Below, piece after piece: positions 9,889 to 22,399 of a DNA stretch of 64,000 nucleotides. The translations under genes were made by a program, and so were the position numbers. The stretch's first letter is position 1, and each line of letters opens with the position of its first letter. The stretch is from Hyposmocoma kahamanoa. Lineage: Eukaryota; Arthropoda; Insecta; Lepidoptera; Cosmopterigidae. The DNA lies in the NCBI RefSeq assembly GCF_003589595.1, contig NW_020653945.1, forward strand, positions 8,413,932 through 8,477,931. The letters run 5' to 3'. A model generated the notes under the pieces. The model did no database searches. It saw nothing but the letters and a program-made list of their open reading frames with translations, and was not told where the DNA came from.

Positions 9889-10210
9889 GTGCCTCTAATA
9901 ATACGTACCAATACGTAATATAAAACGTATGCCGTTAACATTTTCCTACAAAACAATGCACTCAATACATAAGGGGAGTAGAATACTGCATAAGTTTTTG
10001 CACGGTCACATTAGCGTCAAATTAATCGAGCAATTATTGCGTTTCGAATGAAACGGTCTCTTTTGTTCTATTTCTCACAGCTATATACATGATGTTTGAT
10101 TTCTATGTGAATGTAGCAGAGCCGTTTTAATTGACTGACTATTTATTATTTGAACGAAGAAAAGATCACGAATTACTAGAAGAATGCTAGTGTTCCTAAT
10201 TGTATTTCGC

Positions 10211-10422
10211 TTTTTTTTTATTACGCAGAAACTCATAGACCCGCACTGGGGAAACCCTGTATCGCGGGTGCCATGGACACACACATAGACAATCACAAAT
10301 TACACCCAAACTCACGAGAAAAATAAATGAAGGCCATTGGCCATTTCTTCCGGCCCGGGAATCGAACCTGGGACCTCTGCGTGGCAGTCCGGCATAACCG
10401 TTCGGCCGCGGAGGCAGGCAGT
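10211..10422 (-). repeat. SINE-A copy 5, full-length
   Basis: On the minus strand it has CTGCCTCCGCGGCCGAACGG, the B box GGTTCGATTCCCGGGCC and the AACCCTGTATCGCGGGTGCC block (here as printed). The tail ends in GCGTAATAAAAAAAAA. It is well preserved. Confidence 0.8.
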
Positions 10423-13215
10423 TTTGTGCTACGGCTAGAAATAGACCAATAAAAATATACTCCTAAATCAAGCTTGCAATTATGGCCATTCTTATATACT
10501 CGAATTTAAACCTTAATCTGTACCGTAGGTATATTAAATTAAGTATGTACTATCTAGTTAATTGTGTTTGTATTATAAAATGCACAAATTAAAATGTTAT
10601 GCGACCACCGCAACTTATCAACACATTAACGATCAAAGCTTTGTTTATCACCCGCACTTCTGCATTTCCACGTAAATGCTTGTACTTGAACAGTATCATA
10701 ACACACGAATTAGCTTGTCTACATTACGCACACACATTGACAAGTATGAACTAACACTTCTGATATCGCAAAATTTAACGTTCAATTAAATTTTCAATAG
10801 AGAATTTTGAATATTCGCATACATAAGAGCCGGCGTGCGTGTGTGTGAGTGCCACTAATTGCCACGTCCGGCGGAAGTGGCCGGTTCCGAGCCGGTGTCA
10901 GGTGACGGCCCACCTGTGCGCTGACCACCAAACAACGCTGAGGGTATTCCGATTAGTGTTTTTTGGGTCTACCGTGTCTATGTTTCTTACTACATTGTTA
11001 GAATAGAGCACTACATAAGTTCTAATATAAAATAGTACCAATTCAATAGACCGTATAAGTTTAAATATACAAATATTATTCCAATTATTATTTTACCAGA
11101 GGTTACTGCCAGTACCGGCTATTAACACCCTAATAGTAATTTTAAAAAAAGCCAATTTATGGATTAATTAGTTCTCAATTTTATTTGAGTTGAAATGATA
11201 ATAATTGAAAGGCAACACGACCGGCAGTTACGAAGGTGGCGAATAAGTGTTACGCATAGAGATATAATAGGCAAAACTTTATTCTTTTTGATGAGAAATA
11301 TATAATATTACAAAATTGAATTATGCTATACTACTGTTTGTTCTCTTGATATCGTGATGCCAACGTGTAACTACTTTCTTCTTTACGTATGTTTTACACC
11401 TCGAGCACGTCAGTTTCGAGGTGACAAGCCCATTGCCATTTGCTATTATGTCGACTGTACACGTATAATAAAAAAAGGCAAAATATGCAAAAACTACCCG
11501 TAACTGTGTTCCCTGTTGACAAAACAAAACTCTGTCTAACATAAAGCCCAAATCATAAACTACCCTATAGCAATAGACAAAAGATTGAAATTACGTAAAA
11601 TGTACATTTTTGGGGTCTTATCTACAATGCAATTAAGCACACACGCACATTGCATGTGTGCTGAGCTAATTAGTCAGTCATTGATTTTACGATTACAAAG
11701 TATAATTAACTTTTACGATAGTCTGTCATAGGAAATGTGGTATTATTATTTTAATATTTCGAAACGACATGTTACAGCAATGACTCTACAATACGTAGTG
11801 ATAAAAATTAGAATGTGCTCTAAATTTAAATGTTATAATCATTTAAACTTTTATGTTAACTAATTTTAAAATTACGAAACAGACACGGAAACAGTACTAC
11901 ATAAATAGAGAGCGTTACTTTCGGATTTAAAAGGGCTCTTTGTCGGTTAATTGACATGGTTTTTTCACATGACAACTCACGGATTAAGTTATATTTACCA
12001 GGTATGTTCAAATTGAACCTATGATTATTATCAATTTACTCGTAACTCGTGTACTTAAAGCTACATACTTACAAGTATTAAATAATTATTACTAACATAA
12101 TTAAATTTAGCATTTCCAAACCTTTGTATTTTTTCCGAAGCCATTAATATATGTTTGTATCTAAGAACAATACTTCTTCTACATTTATGTAATTACACGT
12201 TGATTGTAATTTACACACTTTTCAAAGAAAATAGTACGTCTTAAACACAAATTCATAATGTAATTACTTAACTTCACGATCATGCGACTACTTCAAAGGT
12301 GTAACAGAATGAGGGAGCCTTGCATTTCTTTTCAATGCAGTGCTTTCCTTACACATTTGACACAAACGTTATTACGGAAAAATCGTTAATTTCAATTTTT
12401 TCCGCATTGGCTGCACTGTAGCAACTCTGACTTTAATGCCAATTCACGGATCACGTCGACATTCCTAATTGAAGCAATTACCTTACGGTGTCGTAAGGCT
12501 AATTTGTAGAATACTAATGAATACTTATACGATCGAATGAACTAGACGTTAGGTTTGTGACGATGCGACCTTTTTCATCATAATCCCACCTTTTTATCAC
12601 CATTTTTTCTAGTTCCTGGCCACTTTTGAAATTTTGAATTGTTCTCTAATTCTTTTGCCTTGTCATTATCACTTTGCTTCGTTCCGTTGTCACTCTCTAC
12701 TAAATGTCTGAAGCGAGTACTCCTGTTCGTATTCCCCTGAACTCTGATCTGTTTTACCAGTTATCAATTAAAATCATGTAACCTATCTATATTATTATCG
12801 TATTTTCTAGGAATATTAGTTAATATTTGTAGAAAATACAGCCCTTTTGGGGTAAGTTCTTTTTACCGTTTGACGCATGTTTTGTAAGTAATTTATGTAG
12901 GGAGTATTTTAATATCATTGTACTTGTGTTTTATACTGTTATTTTTATTGTTACAGCCTTCCTTTTCGCCTTGTTTACCTTTTCTTCTACCTGATTATAC
13001 AATAAATTTATGTAGACCGAGTCCTCTATTTTATTACTCGCGACAGGTTGAGAAAGGTTATTCCAGTATAATAGCAGTATTATTACAACTTGACCGCTAC
13101 TGGTAATCGGATCATCAAGTTAAGGTTCTTTTTTACCAAGTGCAATATCAAATGTCGTACTCTAGAGGTAACGTACATAGATACTTTATTAAATTATTAT
13201 ATTAAAGGAGTGTAT
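10423..13215. other. Long unique stretch, no gene
   Basis: This is 2.8 kb with no transposon family shared with the rest of the window. An island at 10830-10960 is GC-rich and holds two facing E boxes (CAGGTGACGGCCCACCTG), a GTGCGTGTGTGTGAG run and GCCGGTTCCGAGCCGG. The rest is AT-rich. Reading frames up to 76 residues show no domain. Confidence 0.4.
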
Positions 13216-13447
13216 AGTAAGTAGTAAAGCACGTTGTGAAAGAGTTCATCCAGGGAAGTACTCTCACTTTATCCATTTCTGCCGCCAAGCAGTAATGTGA
13301 GCATTACTGCATTTCGGTTTTGAAAGGTAAGGGTGTTGGTAAAACACATGGCAGTTTTCTACTTATGTCTCAGGGTGCTGTAGCAGTGCCACTCAAATCT
13401 TTGCTATATCAATCTTTGAGTGGCACTGCAACTGCTATCATAAAAAA
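13216..13447 (+). repeat. R290 copy e (hairpin-corrected)
   Basis: AGTACTCTCACTTTATCC, GCAGTAATGTGAGCATTACT and CTTATGTCTCAGGGTGC are present. GCAGTGCCACTCAAA (13386-13400) and TTTGAGTGGCACTGC (13417-13431) form a perfect 15-bp stem. The family form pairs CTCAGA with TCTGAG; here both sides changed together. Confidence 0.75.
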
Positions 13448-13522
13448 GTTGATAAGATTAAGCATCGTCGAGATGGGTATTTGAATTTCCTTGTGATTTT
13501 GAATAAAACTGTTTGAAGATTA

Positions 13523-13757
13523 TTTTTTAACCGACTTTAAAAAAGGGAGGAGGTTCTCGATTCGAATATTCACGATTCTTTTTTTGTTGGAAAGAGGACA
13601 CCCGGTAGTGGTTCCATTTAAATTTGAAGAAAATATTCCACCTCTAACGGTGGCAAACTATTTGATGAATCCGGTGTCGCACACTTTCCGGTAAACAACT
13701 TCAATAAAACTTGGCAAATAGATATAATACCACGAACTTTTGAAGTCGGTTTTTTTA
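13523..13757 (+). repeat. Repeat E copy with both termini
   Basis: The left end is TTTTTTAACCGACTTTAAAA and the right end ACTTTTGAAGTCGGTTTTTT. They are inverted repeats of about 20 bp. The interior has GGAGGAGGTTCTCGATTCG, TGGTTCCATTTAAATTTGAA and TTCCACCTCTAACGGTGGC. This copy shows repeat E is bounded by terminal inverted repeats, like a non-autonomous DNA transposon. Confidence 0.7.
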
Positions 13758-15177
13758 GTACTCTGTACTGGGATTATTTCTCTTCAAATAACCTATAGTC
13801 GACATGTCACATGTGACATAACATTGACAGCATGAAAGAAATTTTAAAAGTTTCCCGTTCGCGAAGTTCAACGAGTGAAAAATGGGTGTACTTTAGTTTC
13901 TTTTTGTACCCATTGGTACCTGCTAATTTGGTAAAGTGAATGATAAATTGTTTACTACTCGTATAACAAGTTTATTTAGTTTGTCAGATCTATGTTTTTA
14001 CATTCAAAATACGTGAATAATCGTACATAAGTCAGTTAAACTGTCAATAAAAAAGAACTTTCGTTGTCAAAAATAACTTGGTTCAGAGTTATCCAACTTA
14101 AACGACCTTTTAAGCGCAATTTTGTCAAACAGTTTCTTCTTATTCGTCATTTTAGTTAAGTAAATTAATACCTACATTTGGGTGTCAAAGGTAAAAATGA
14201 GTGTCATTAATCAATAAAATCTATATCGATCCATACATTTTTATTTATAATATCCGTCAAAACTCGTGAAAAGTGTTCAAAGTTACCCAATTTGATTGTA
14301 CGGACAATGGTATTCTGCTCTTCTTGTCATAACTAACGCATTTGCAATTTGATAACTTTCGAGATGTTGGCTCCTAAAGATTTTTTTTCTTTGAAAAATG
14401 TCAGTTGCGCAGATTTTGCCTAACAATAAAACAAGCTAAATAAGATACGAAAACCAGCGAAAAAGTGATAAAAAGGCGGAATGACGATGGAAGGAGGTTG
14501 CATCGTCACACAGATATGTTAATAACTCAAATTCGCTAAAAATATCGATTACGTTCGTATCTTTACGCTTAAGATTTTGAATCGACTCTATGCCACTTAC
14601 AACAAGAAATTCTAAAGATGCATGATGTAAAAGGTTCCTTAATGCAAATACAAAATTAATGTTCTTACAAATTTTCAAAGAGTCATGTGCAACGTTAAGC
14701 TTTGTCATTAGTGCTTATTAGTCCTTAGTCATAACCCCCATGACTTTCAATTTGAAGGGGAAAAAATGCGCGATCAAGAAATGTCGTGAGTTGTAAAATG
14801 GTTGTGAACTAATGCGCCGAGTAGTGGCGGGAATGCTTGCTGTTTCGTTTTTTTCCAAGTCCCCTGTAATTACGTAATTAGTGTCAATGAATCGAAGTGC
14901 ATTGTGGGCCTTTTGTCCTCGCTGCGGTGCGCTTGCGCCCTGCGCCCGCTCAGCTTTTGTTTAATGTCTACAACAGCTGTTGTATAGGTGGAGAGGTTAG
15001 TAACTTTCGCGCGTGATGGCTCTCGTTATTTTCAATTATGTAGTCCTATATTTGTGAAGAGAGATGTGCATTTTATTATTATTTAACCTCTCCTGAAAAG
15101 TAGCAATTTTACAAATGTGGCCTTAGTGCACCAAGGGAGAGAAATGCTCTTGCTTGTAGAACAATTATATTTATATA
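13758..15177. other. Unique stretch, possible regulatory island
   Basis: No gene is recognised. A GC-rich island at about 14885-15010 contains GCATTGTGGGCC, GCGGTGCGCTTGCGCCC and a perfect 14-bp palindrome with an E box core, ACAACAGCTGTTGT. The rest is AT-rich. Confidence 0.4.
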
Positions 15178-15455
15178 ACATATGAGTGCGTTCTTGACGT
15201 CCATCTCACCTGATGGTAAGAAGTCTAGTAGCAGTAGAGCTCCTCGTGAAAAAGTTTGTTCATTGAGGTAATGCCAACTTATCCATTCCTGCCGCCAAGC
15301 GGTAATGCAAGCATTACTGCGTTCCGATTTTGAAAGGTAAAGGGTGCAGCTGACATTACACGCACGTGGCACTTATCAACTTATGTCTCAAAAGCCCAAG
15401 TTATAACGTTCAGAGACTAAGTCTGCAGGCACAGAATTTCACTCCATAGCGGTTC
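15178..15455 (-). pseudogene. Non-LTR 3' end split by R290 copy f
   Basis: On the minus strand, TATGGAGTGAAATTCTGTGC and CTGAACGTTATAACTTGG (15395-15455) match the tail coding region seen at 45.8 kb. CCATCAGGTGAGATGGACGT (15178-15222) matches its 3' UTR. R290 copy f sits between them in the opposite orientation, apparently replacing or interrupting the LINE end. Confidence 0.55.
15224..15394 (+). repeat. R290 copy f (3' truncated)
   Basis: It begins TCTAGTAGCAGTAGAGCTCC, contains CATTCCTGCCGCCAAGCGG and TAATGCAAGCATTACTGCG, and stops at CTTATGTCTCAAAAG. The CTCAGA-stem half of R290 is missing. Confidence 0.75.
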
Positions 15456-15798
15456 TTCTTAATTAAAACCCCAATGTTACACTAAGAGAAACCTTACCCA
15501 ATCTTATTCATATAATTTCATCCTAGTGTTACGTTCTAGTATTTAAACTTTTATTGAACCTTACCTGCATATTTCAACATATTATCTAATAAAATATTTT
15601 CAGTTTATTTCTCTATTTATTACAATAAATATCTCTAAATTTAGAATTTTTGTTAAATGCGAAGTGATCTGTGTTCACAGATCTATTAGACACACTAGTA
15701 ATTTGAAGGGTTATATAGCAAATAGCTACTGCTGTCGGACAAACATGACTCCTACAATGGGAATTGCATGCTCCTTCCTATTATCTGTATATAATCTT

Positions 15799-15840
15799 CA
15801 GATTACTACAGATTATATATATATAATCTGTAGTAATCTG
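15799..15840. repeat. Perfect 42-bp palindrome
   Basis: The left arm starts CAGATTACTACAGATTATA and the right arm ends TATAATCTGTAGTAATCTG. All 21 pairs match and there is no loop. A third partial copy of the arm (ATAATCTTCAGATTA) lies just to the left. A repeat F fragment follows at 15859. Confidence 0.9.
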
Positions 15841-15858
15841 CTACTGACAATTGTTGGA

Positions 15859-15892
15859 CCTATCGAGTTCTTAGGTTTTGGCGATTGTTGTA
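15859..15892 (+). repeat. Repeat F left-end fragment
   Basis: TATCGAGTTCTTAGGTTTTG then GCGATTGTTG matches the first 34 bp of repeat F; nothing beyond it is kept. Confidence 0.55.
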
Positions 15893-15986
15893 TATTTTTT
15901 CATTTATTATAAACATAACAGAATTTACATGTATGATATAATAATATGTACAGTGTCCCAAAAATGAATTTTGGTTTTATCCTAAA

Positions 15987-16281
15987 CTTTAGTAGCAGTA
16001 GAGCACCTTGTGAAAGAGTTCGTCCATGGTAGTACTGCCACCTTACCTGTTTCTGCCGCCAAGCAGTAATGTTAGCATTACTGCGTTCCTGCTTTGAAGG
16101 GTAAGGGTGCTGGTGAAATTACAGGCTCATGGGACTTGTCAACTTATGTCTCAGGGTGACGGGCGCAGTGCGATCTTTGCGATTTGAAGCTCTGAGTGGC
16201 ACTGCAACTGTTATGGACAGGCGTGTAGCTTACCATCAGGCGCACGACTTGTTCGTCCCGTCACTGGAACTTATAAAAAAA
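15987..16281 (+). repeat. R290 copy g, full-length
   Basis: A complete copy. It starts TTTAGTAGCAGTAGAGCACC, has GCAGTAATGTTAGCATTACT and GTCTCAGGGTGACGGGCGC, and ends CTTGTTCGTCCCGTCACT with TTATAAAAAA. The left arm of the second hairpin has lost a few bases (CAGTGCGATC). The A-rich 3' end argues for a retroposon read on this strand. Confidence 0.85.
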
Positions 16282-17775
16282 CACTGCCACTCGTCATCTT
16301 GTACAAGTACTCATTACATTTTATAAATGGTAGCATAAATAGATTGAAATTATCAACGCAGCTAACTCTTAATTTAGTTGTAGTGTAAGATACAATGATA
16401 GCATTCAATTCTACCTGCTTTGACCGATCAACACGTCGAGGGAAGAGATTGCTAAGTGCACGGTAAAAACAGATTACTTAGAAAAAAACGAAATTCTTTT
16501 TATAGAGACAAATTTATTAAATCCAACAAAACGATCCTCTCCCTATCGACGCTAGAGAATAATTACTCGATAATAGTAAAAAAACGTCTCAAAAATGTAT
16601 TTTAGTTACGTAGACCTCATCTTTGCTCTAGGGCTAGGTAGTGGTCAAGAGTACGTCCATTTTTAATAAAAAAAAAAAAAAAGACAGAAATATGTAATCC
16701 AAGAGCAAATTAAATTACTTCAAGTCACAAAGCCACTCTAGATTCAACAAAACATTTATTTGTTATTAGAAATGTCCGATTTTGATTTGAAAACAAAAAT
16801 TGAGAGGTACTTAATTATTTGACTGAAGATTTATGTCTTCTAATATGAAAAAGCGTAAATTTACAGCGTTATGGACCCAACAGTACGTCTCACTAGCGTG
16901 AAAGAACACAGTTCAGTGCCAAACCTTAAAGTAGCAGGAATAGGACGCAATCTTCTTAAATACTTGACGATTCAGTGCCGTACAAATACTAAAGCGGCAG
17001 ATTAGAACACTGATAATTTCAAATAATATATGAGATGACTTTATACTATTGAAGTTAACAAAACGATAGCGCGTTTCAGAGTACAACTAATGCCATCTAG
17101 CAGTGGCGTGATGGAACTAATTGCATGTTAAAGTTGTGCTTGTTACAAGTGTAGTTTGATTTCATGCTAAAACCAAATTTCTTAAATTATGACTTTAAAT
17201 AACACCCTAACGAACTAGAGATACTACCGTATTGTTTCTTTGGATAAATGACTGTTTATGATTACAAGCACAAGAAAAAGTAATCGTTACCGCGTGCACC
17301 TTCGGCGACATGTCACAACAACATTGACTATCAACGCAACGAAATGTTTCTTTAAGAATATACTCTAGAAGTTAGAATATGAATTTGAATAGCAAACTAC
17401 TTCTTTTTTTGTTTAAGAATGTATTTTCTTAAAATACACCCAAGAAATTTTGAATTCATTTAAGATTATTTAAATTTGATGTAAGAGGTAAAAATTTCTT
17501 GATGTAAGTAATGTCCAATTAATTGATTAGAAATGAAATAAAATCTAGAAGTGAACGTATTTGTCTAAAAGTTAGAATAAAGTTAAGAGTAAAATTGTAT
17601 TAGAAAAAGATAAGCAGTATTTTTGTAATGACAATATTTTATTATTTTTAATAAATATTTTTTCAGAGTTAGTAAATATTTTGAGAAATGGCTCTTTCTT
17701 ATTAATAGTAATACTTTTTTTCTGTGTGCCAGTATTATGTGCAAAATTGTGCAGACACACGGCCGGGGACATAGG
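16282..17775. other. No feature recognised
   Basis: AT-rich unique sequence with a 16-bp poly(A) run at about 16668. No reading frame with a domain. Confidence 0.45.
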
Positions 17776-17900
17776 AAAGGAAACTATTTTTTCGGATCTA
17801 CTTAAATTGCGTATATTTGTTTTTTCAAACAAACAAACGTTTCGGGCCTTTTACAAATCCCATGGTCACAACTGACTGAGATGGTCAAATCATCAACCAG
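17776..17900 (+). repeat. Repeat F copy
   Basis: GGAAAGGAAACTATTTTTTC, TTGCGTATATTTG, TTTTTTCAAACAAACAAACG and TTTCGGGCCTTTTACAAATC are followed by CCATGGTCAC. Same orientation and block order as 1231-1370. Confidence 0.6.
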
Positions 17901-18364
17901 TTATCTTTGTTTCATCGCCCACTTTCAAAACATGAAATTGGATCGTTTTTTATACAAAAATGTACCATCAAACTAACCTGACAAGATTTTTTGCTAATTA
18001 CCGTTAACGTACGTAGTAACCCGATATACCTTGTGAAATACTAGAAACTATTATTATAATTTTACCACAGCGTTACACTGCGTCACAATTACAAAATTTT
18101 GTCACATTGTATAAGCGTTGTTTGTTGAACAGAATTTGGTAAGTACTCTTAACAGGGGGCGATTGGACATGGCCGTAATGCAAAGGGCTGCGAATGCACA
18201 ATTACTGACACCAAGTTAATTCGGTATGAGCAAGTAGTCCAGTTATGACTATGATTATGAGAAATTAGCGGGACATGGAAATTTACTACGTCTTACTACG
18301 ATTTTATTCTATTTAATAATACAGATAGAAGGAATTATATCCCTCAATTTTGCATACAAACAAC
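17901..18364. other. No feature recognised
   Basis: Unique AT-rich spacer. Confidence 0.45.
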
Positions 18365-18612
18365 AACATCAACCTTTTTAAAGGTCCCACTGCTGGGCTT
18401 GCGTCACCTTGGCCCAAGTGGGTTGGGGACATCGCACGTTTTTCGAGGGTAGTGAACTTTCTTGAACGTGCTGTCCGCCAGTGCGTCCTTCACCGAAAAG
18501 CTCATGGTAAATATCAAATTAAATTTCGCACATAAATTCCGAGAAACTCAATGGTGCGAGCCGGGATTCGAACTCACGAGAGGCGGTAGGTCAAACCATT
18601 AAGCAACCACGG
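18365..18612 (-). repeat. SINE-B copy 2
   Basis: On the minus strand, the head GGTTTGACCTACCGCCTC and B box GGCTCGCACC (decayed) are followed by CTCGGAATTTATGTGCGAAA, ACCATGAGCTTTTCGGTGAA and a GGTCCCACTGCTGGGC end (as printed). Frames through it are spurious. Confidence 0.7.
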
Positions 18613-21600
18613 ATTTTTAATTTTTCCAATTTCCTTAGTACTTATTACTAAACATTAATAATAATAAAAAGCTCAACCTACTGCATCTACGTATGTACAA
18701 ACTGTAATGTCCTAAATCTAGCCTATAACTCGATTAAGGTAAATGTTCGACGTTGCGGACTGACGAGCTGAGAAAGGTTTCCGAATCCCCATTTCCCATA
18801 ACATAAAAGCCAATTGATTTATACCACTAGCCAGGAAACCAAATATATCTTAAGACATCAAGTACGCCCCAATTTATATTAGATTTATAGTCAGATCTCA
18901 TACAATAATTCCTTTTCAATTAGTAATGAATAGCAGTAGAGCGGTTGCACGATTCGCCACGCAATATCGACGGGCGAACAACACCCGATGGCTCCATTCA
19001 TCATTATTATAAATGTGCCACACTCGCTTATTTACGGAAATCGATATTTTTTTTCGGTGTCGATTCTGAATGCTCGATTTCGACACGTCGGTAAACGTCA
19101 CGCTATTGTCGATGATGACCCCAGCATTGTTGCCAAAGTCACCCGCAGCGCTCATTGACTCCACACGATTACACATTACATGAAAGTAGGAACCGCATTA
19201 TTAGTTCCGCCTCTGGATAATATAATTTCGAAGCTAATTATTGATTACAACGGGTCACGGTTATTGGTGAATATCGATTTTAAAACAGACAGCCTTAATT
19301 AATGATCCTAGCCTCTTTGTTGGATTACGATTAGTTTAATTAGGTTTCAATAACAAAATTTTGGAACATATCGAGATCAATTGTATCAGTTCGTACAAAA
19401 CATTCTTTGAATCGTAAGTTTATGAATTGCGTACAGAGTTATTACAGCTTTTGATTAACCGTAGGTTATATTAATTATTCAATATAGGAAACAAGGGAAC
19501 AATATTTTCCTACAGTAGGTAGTAAAGAGTACACGATCAGTTACGTCATTGATCGCAATGATTGCTCCATTATGTCAGCTATTCCTCGTTATAAAGGCAG
19601 TCACAGTAGGTAATGGGAATATTGATAAACGGCGGTCAATCAGCGGCGATGCAGGCTACAGGCAATTTAAGTGCGATTGTCCGTGAGACGCGAGCACGCA
19701 AATTATATATACGGTGGACAGAACGGTTTACCCTACAAATAGCTATTAGAACTAAAGTACAACATTTATTTGCTTAATGGGAAAGGATCGGTGTTTTACA
19801 TGCAATAACTGGAAGAATTGACACGTACCAAACTTGTAAAATGTACCTAATTTCAATTTATATTTACAATAATATAATTATAAATTTCGTTTAGACAAGT
19901 GTTAATTGCTGCTAAAATTATGATGATGTTATTTAAGGAAACCGTAACCGCAACACGAATATTTACTTGGTATATCAGCAGATAGAACTGTGAGTATCAA
20001 AAGTGATCGTGAACAAGAATCAGCCAGGCTCTCACGGCGGGTCACACATAAATATCTAATGAGAAATAGGATTGCGCAAGAAAATGATATCGATATCAAT
20101 CCGATACTTGCATCGAAGCAATCACGAAAACAAATTTGTGTTCATTTCCTCTCAGTGGAAACAAACGCAAAGCGAGCCAAGCAATATCTTTAAGGCGGTA
20201 GATCGTAATGGAAACCATTTCTCATCAATTTTCTAAATAAAGGCGCACAGAAGCCGTATGGAACAAAGCGCGGGCGCTCACGACATAGATTGAGCTGAAT
20301 TATCGCTTTACCGCAGAACACAATCTGCCCTCGCTCGCCGATTTTATATCCATAACTGCATTAGCCATACGTGCGACCCTCCACTTTTATGCTAAGAAAT
20401 ATAAGATTATTTATTTTTTATTTTACTTACCACTATTTATTTTTGTCTTCCAAAAAGTAGATGCTTATTGCACAAAGTAAAACCGTTTATTATTGTAAAA
20501 AATATATTTGGTTCTATATAAGAAAAACCATCAACAAAAAGAGCTAGGCGCAATAAACTCTACACATAAAAATGCAAATATATTTAAAAGCAGTCCACAC
20601 TATAAAGTTGTACAAATCGTAGGTACTTAATAAAATACCTAATACTATAAAAGATGAAACAAGGGATAAACTTTTTTACATCCTACTTAAAAATGTTACT
20701 ATTATCAGTTATTATGAAATGCGTAATTATTATTTTTTAATTTCTATATAAATAAACGTTAATTAATTTAGTTAGTATATTCTTTCTTTTGCGTTGCATT
20801 GATTCATAAAAACTGCAATACCCTTGTGCGGGGTAACATACGCATATTTGACGTATCTATAAATGTACATGTATGCAACAAATAAAAACAATAGTGTAGT
20901 GTGGCGCCCAATAGCAATTCTACTTACTGAAAGTTTGAGTCTATATGGCTGTTATGATATTGACTCGTAATAACGAATGTCCTAATGCCGAGGCGGTAAC
21001 TACTATACTAGGATTTGCTATAGCGAATCTATAATATTGTCATGTGGTTTAATCGCCTATGTTAAAATTTGTCTTGTAAGTTGAACAGGCAATTTACCTA
21101 CCAAAAACTTATTTGGGTATTTTTTTTTCAAAATCTTCATTTATGTAGTGGCTTTGATCATTGTTGAACATGTCAGCCCCATTATAACAACAAAACATAA
21201 AAAATCACTTCATAGAATACAAGCAGATGAATCAAAATACCATTTAACCAAACATGTATTAAAAATCTTCGCCGCACTATTTGCTGGCTCAGACAAAACT
21301 GATTGGAATCACCCTACATTAAATGTACCAAAACCAAACTGTGCAAATAACCGCACCCTGATAGGCTCCGTCCGAACTCACTCCTTGAACAAATGTTGTA
21401 CGTCCTTAGAAATTCAACAAACGTCACAATAAAAGTCGCACTTGTAAAGCTTTAAATTTAAAGATTTTAGGAACGTTTATCCTAGATCTATCTGAAGAAA
21501 TAAAATCCCCATTGTATCTGGTATCAATTCGTGTCGAAGGAACCAGTGCACTTAGCTGGAACTTAGATAACACGTGAGAGTAATGTTAGATTTAACTCCT

Positions 21601-21727
21601 TCATTATCAGTTTGCGCCATTTACAACGCTTTGGCCAGATTACTGCGTTGAATTATTAACTGCTAGGGGTAAGAGGTGAAAAAAAATTTTATATCAAATG
21701 CATAAGTTGTTGAGTAGGTACGTAGGC
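18613..21727. other. 3.1 kb repeat-free stretch, candidate regulatory DNA
   Basis: No transposon family of this window enters these 3.1 kb. High-complexity patches occur at 18930-19330 and 19520-19720 (TTACGTCATTGATCGC, ATTATATATACGG). Another lies at 20090-20400 (GATATCGATATCAATC, GCGCGGGCGCTCACG). Homeodomain-type TAATTATTGATTA is at about 19236. Frames are short, without domains. Regulatory function is an inference from complexity and lack of insertions only. Confidence 0.35.
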
Positions 21728-21966
21728 CATGGTAGCCTAATGGTTTGACCTTACCACTTCTCAAGCAATGGCCGTGGATTCTAATCCGGTTTCTCACTGC
21801 TGAAGTTCTCGGAATTTATGTGCGATATTTAATTTAATTTGAAATTTACTATGAGCTTTTCGCTGAAGGAAAACATTGTGATTTGGATGAAACTTGCACG
21901 TCAAAGGTTACAACTCTTGCAAAACAGAGGGACGTATAAAAGGTTTGATAGTGATGATGATGGGTA
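21728..21966 (+). repeat. SINE-B copy 3
   Basis: The head CCATGGTAGCCTAATGGTTT has an A-box-like TAGCCTAATGG and the B box GGATTCTAATCC. The body has TTCTCGGAATTTATGTGCG and CTATGAGCTTTTCGCTGAAG. The tail GATAGTGATGATGATGGG shows the GAT-rich 3' end typical of the family. Confidence 0.75.
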
Positions 21967-22399
21967 GGTACGATAACAATTTGCAATCTTGAAATTGATT
22001 TGTTGTATGAACTTTTCTAAAAAAGTTTGTACTATAATTACGCTAACTTTTACTCACTAACACACATTATTCGCTTAAAAAAACACACTGTGTGTGCGGT
22101 AATCAAATTACGCATCAAATAAATGGCGTATTTGGCTGTCGTATGAGGAATTAGAGTAAATAAAAGAATTACTGTAATTTTGGCAATCATTGCGTCAGAA
22201 TGTAGTAGATTGGGCGAAAGTGTGACACTAATATTCGGCCGAATGACAAACGACCAACATCTTGCCTTTAATATCAACTCAAAGCAGGTATAAGAAAATT
22301 AGAAAACCCCTACGCGATGCGGGCGCGTGTAACATGTTTGTCAAAAGTAAATAAACCTCTATATTATAAAACAAGAACCACCTAAAAAAATAGATATTT
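21967..22399. other. No feature recognised
   Basis: AT-rich spacer between SINE-B copy 3 and a SINE-C copy. Confidence 0.45.

Noticed and set aside
16129..16326. Small protein with YHQAHDLFVP
   Set aside because: It lies within R290; copies elsewhere have broken frames and there is no start or splice context.
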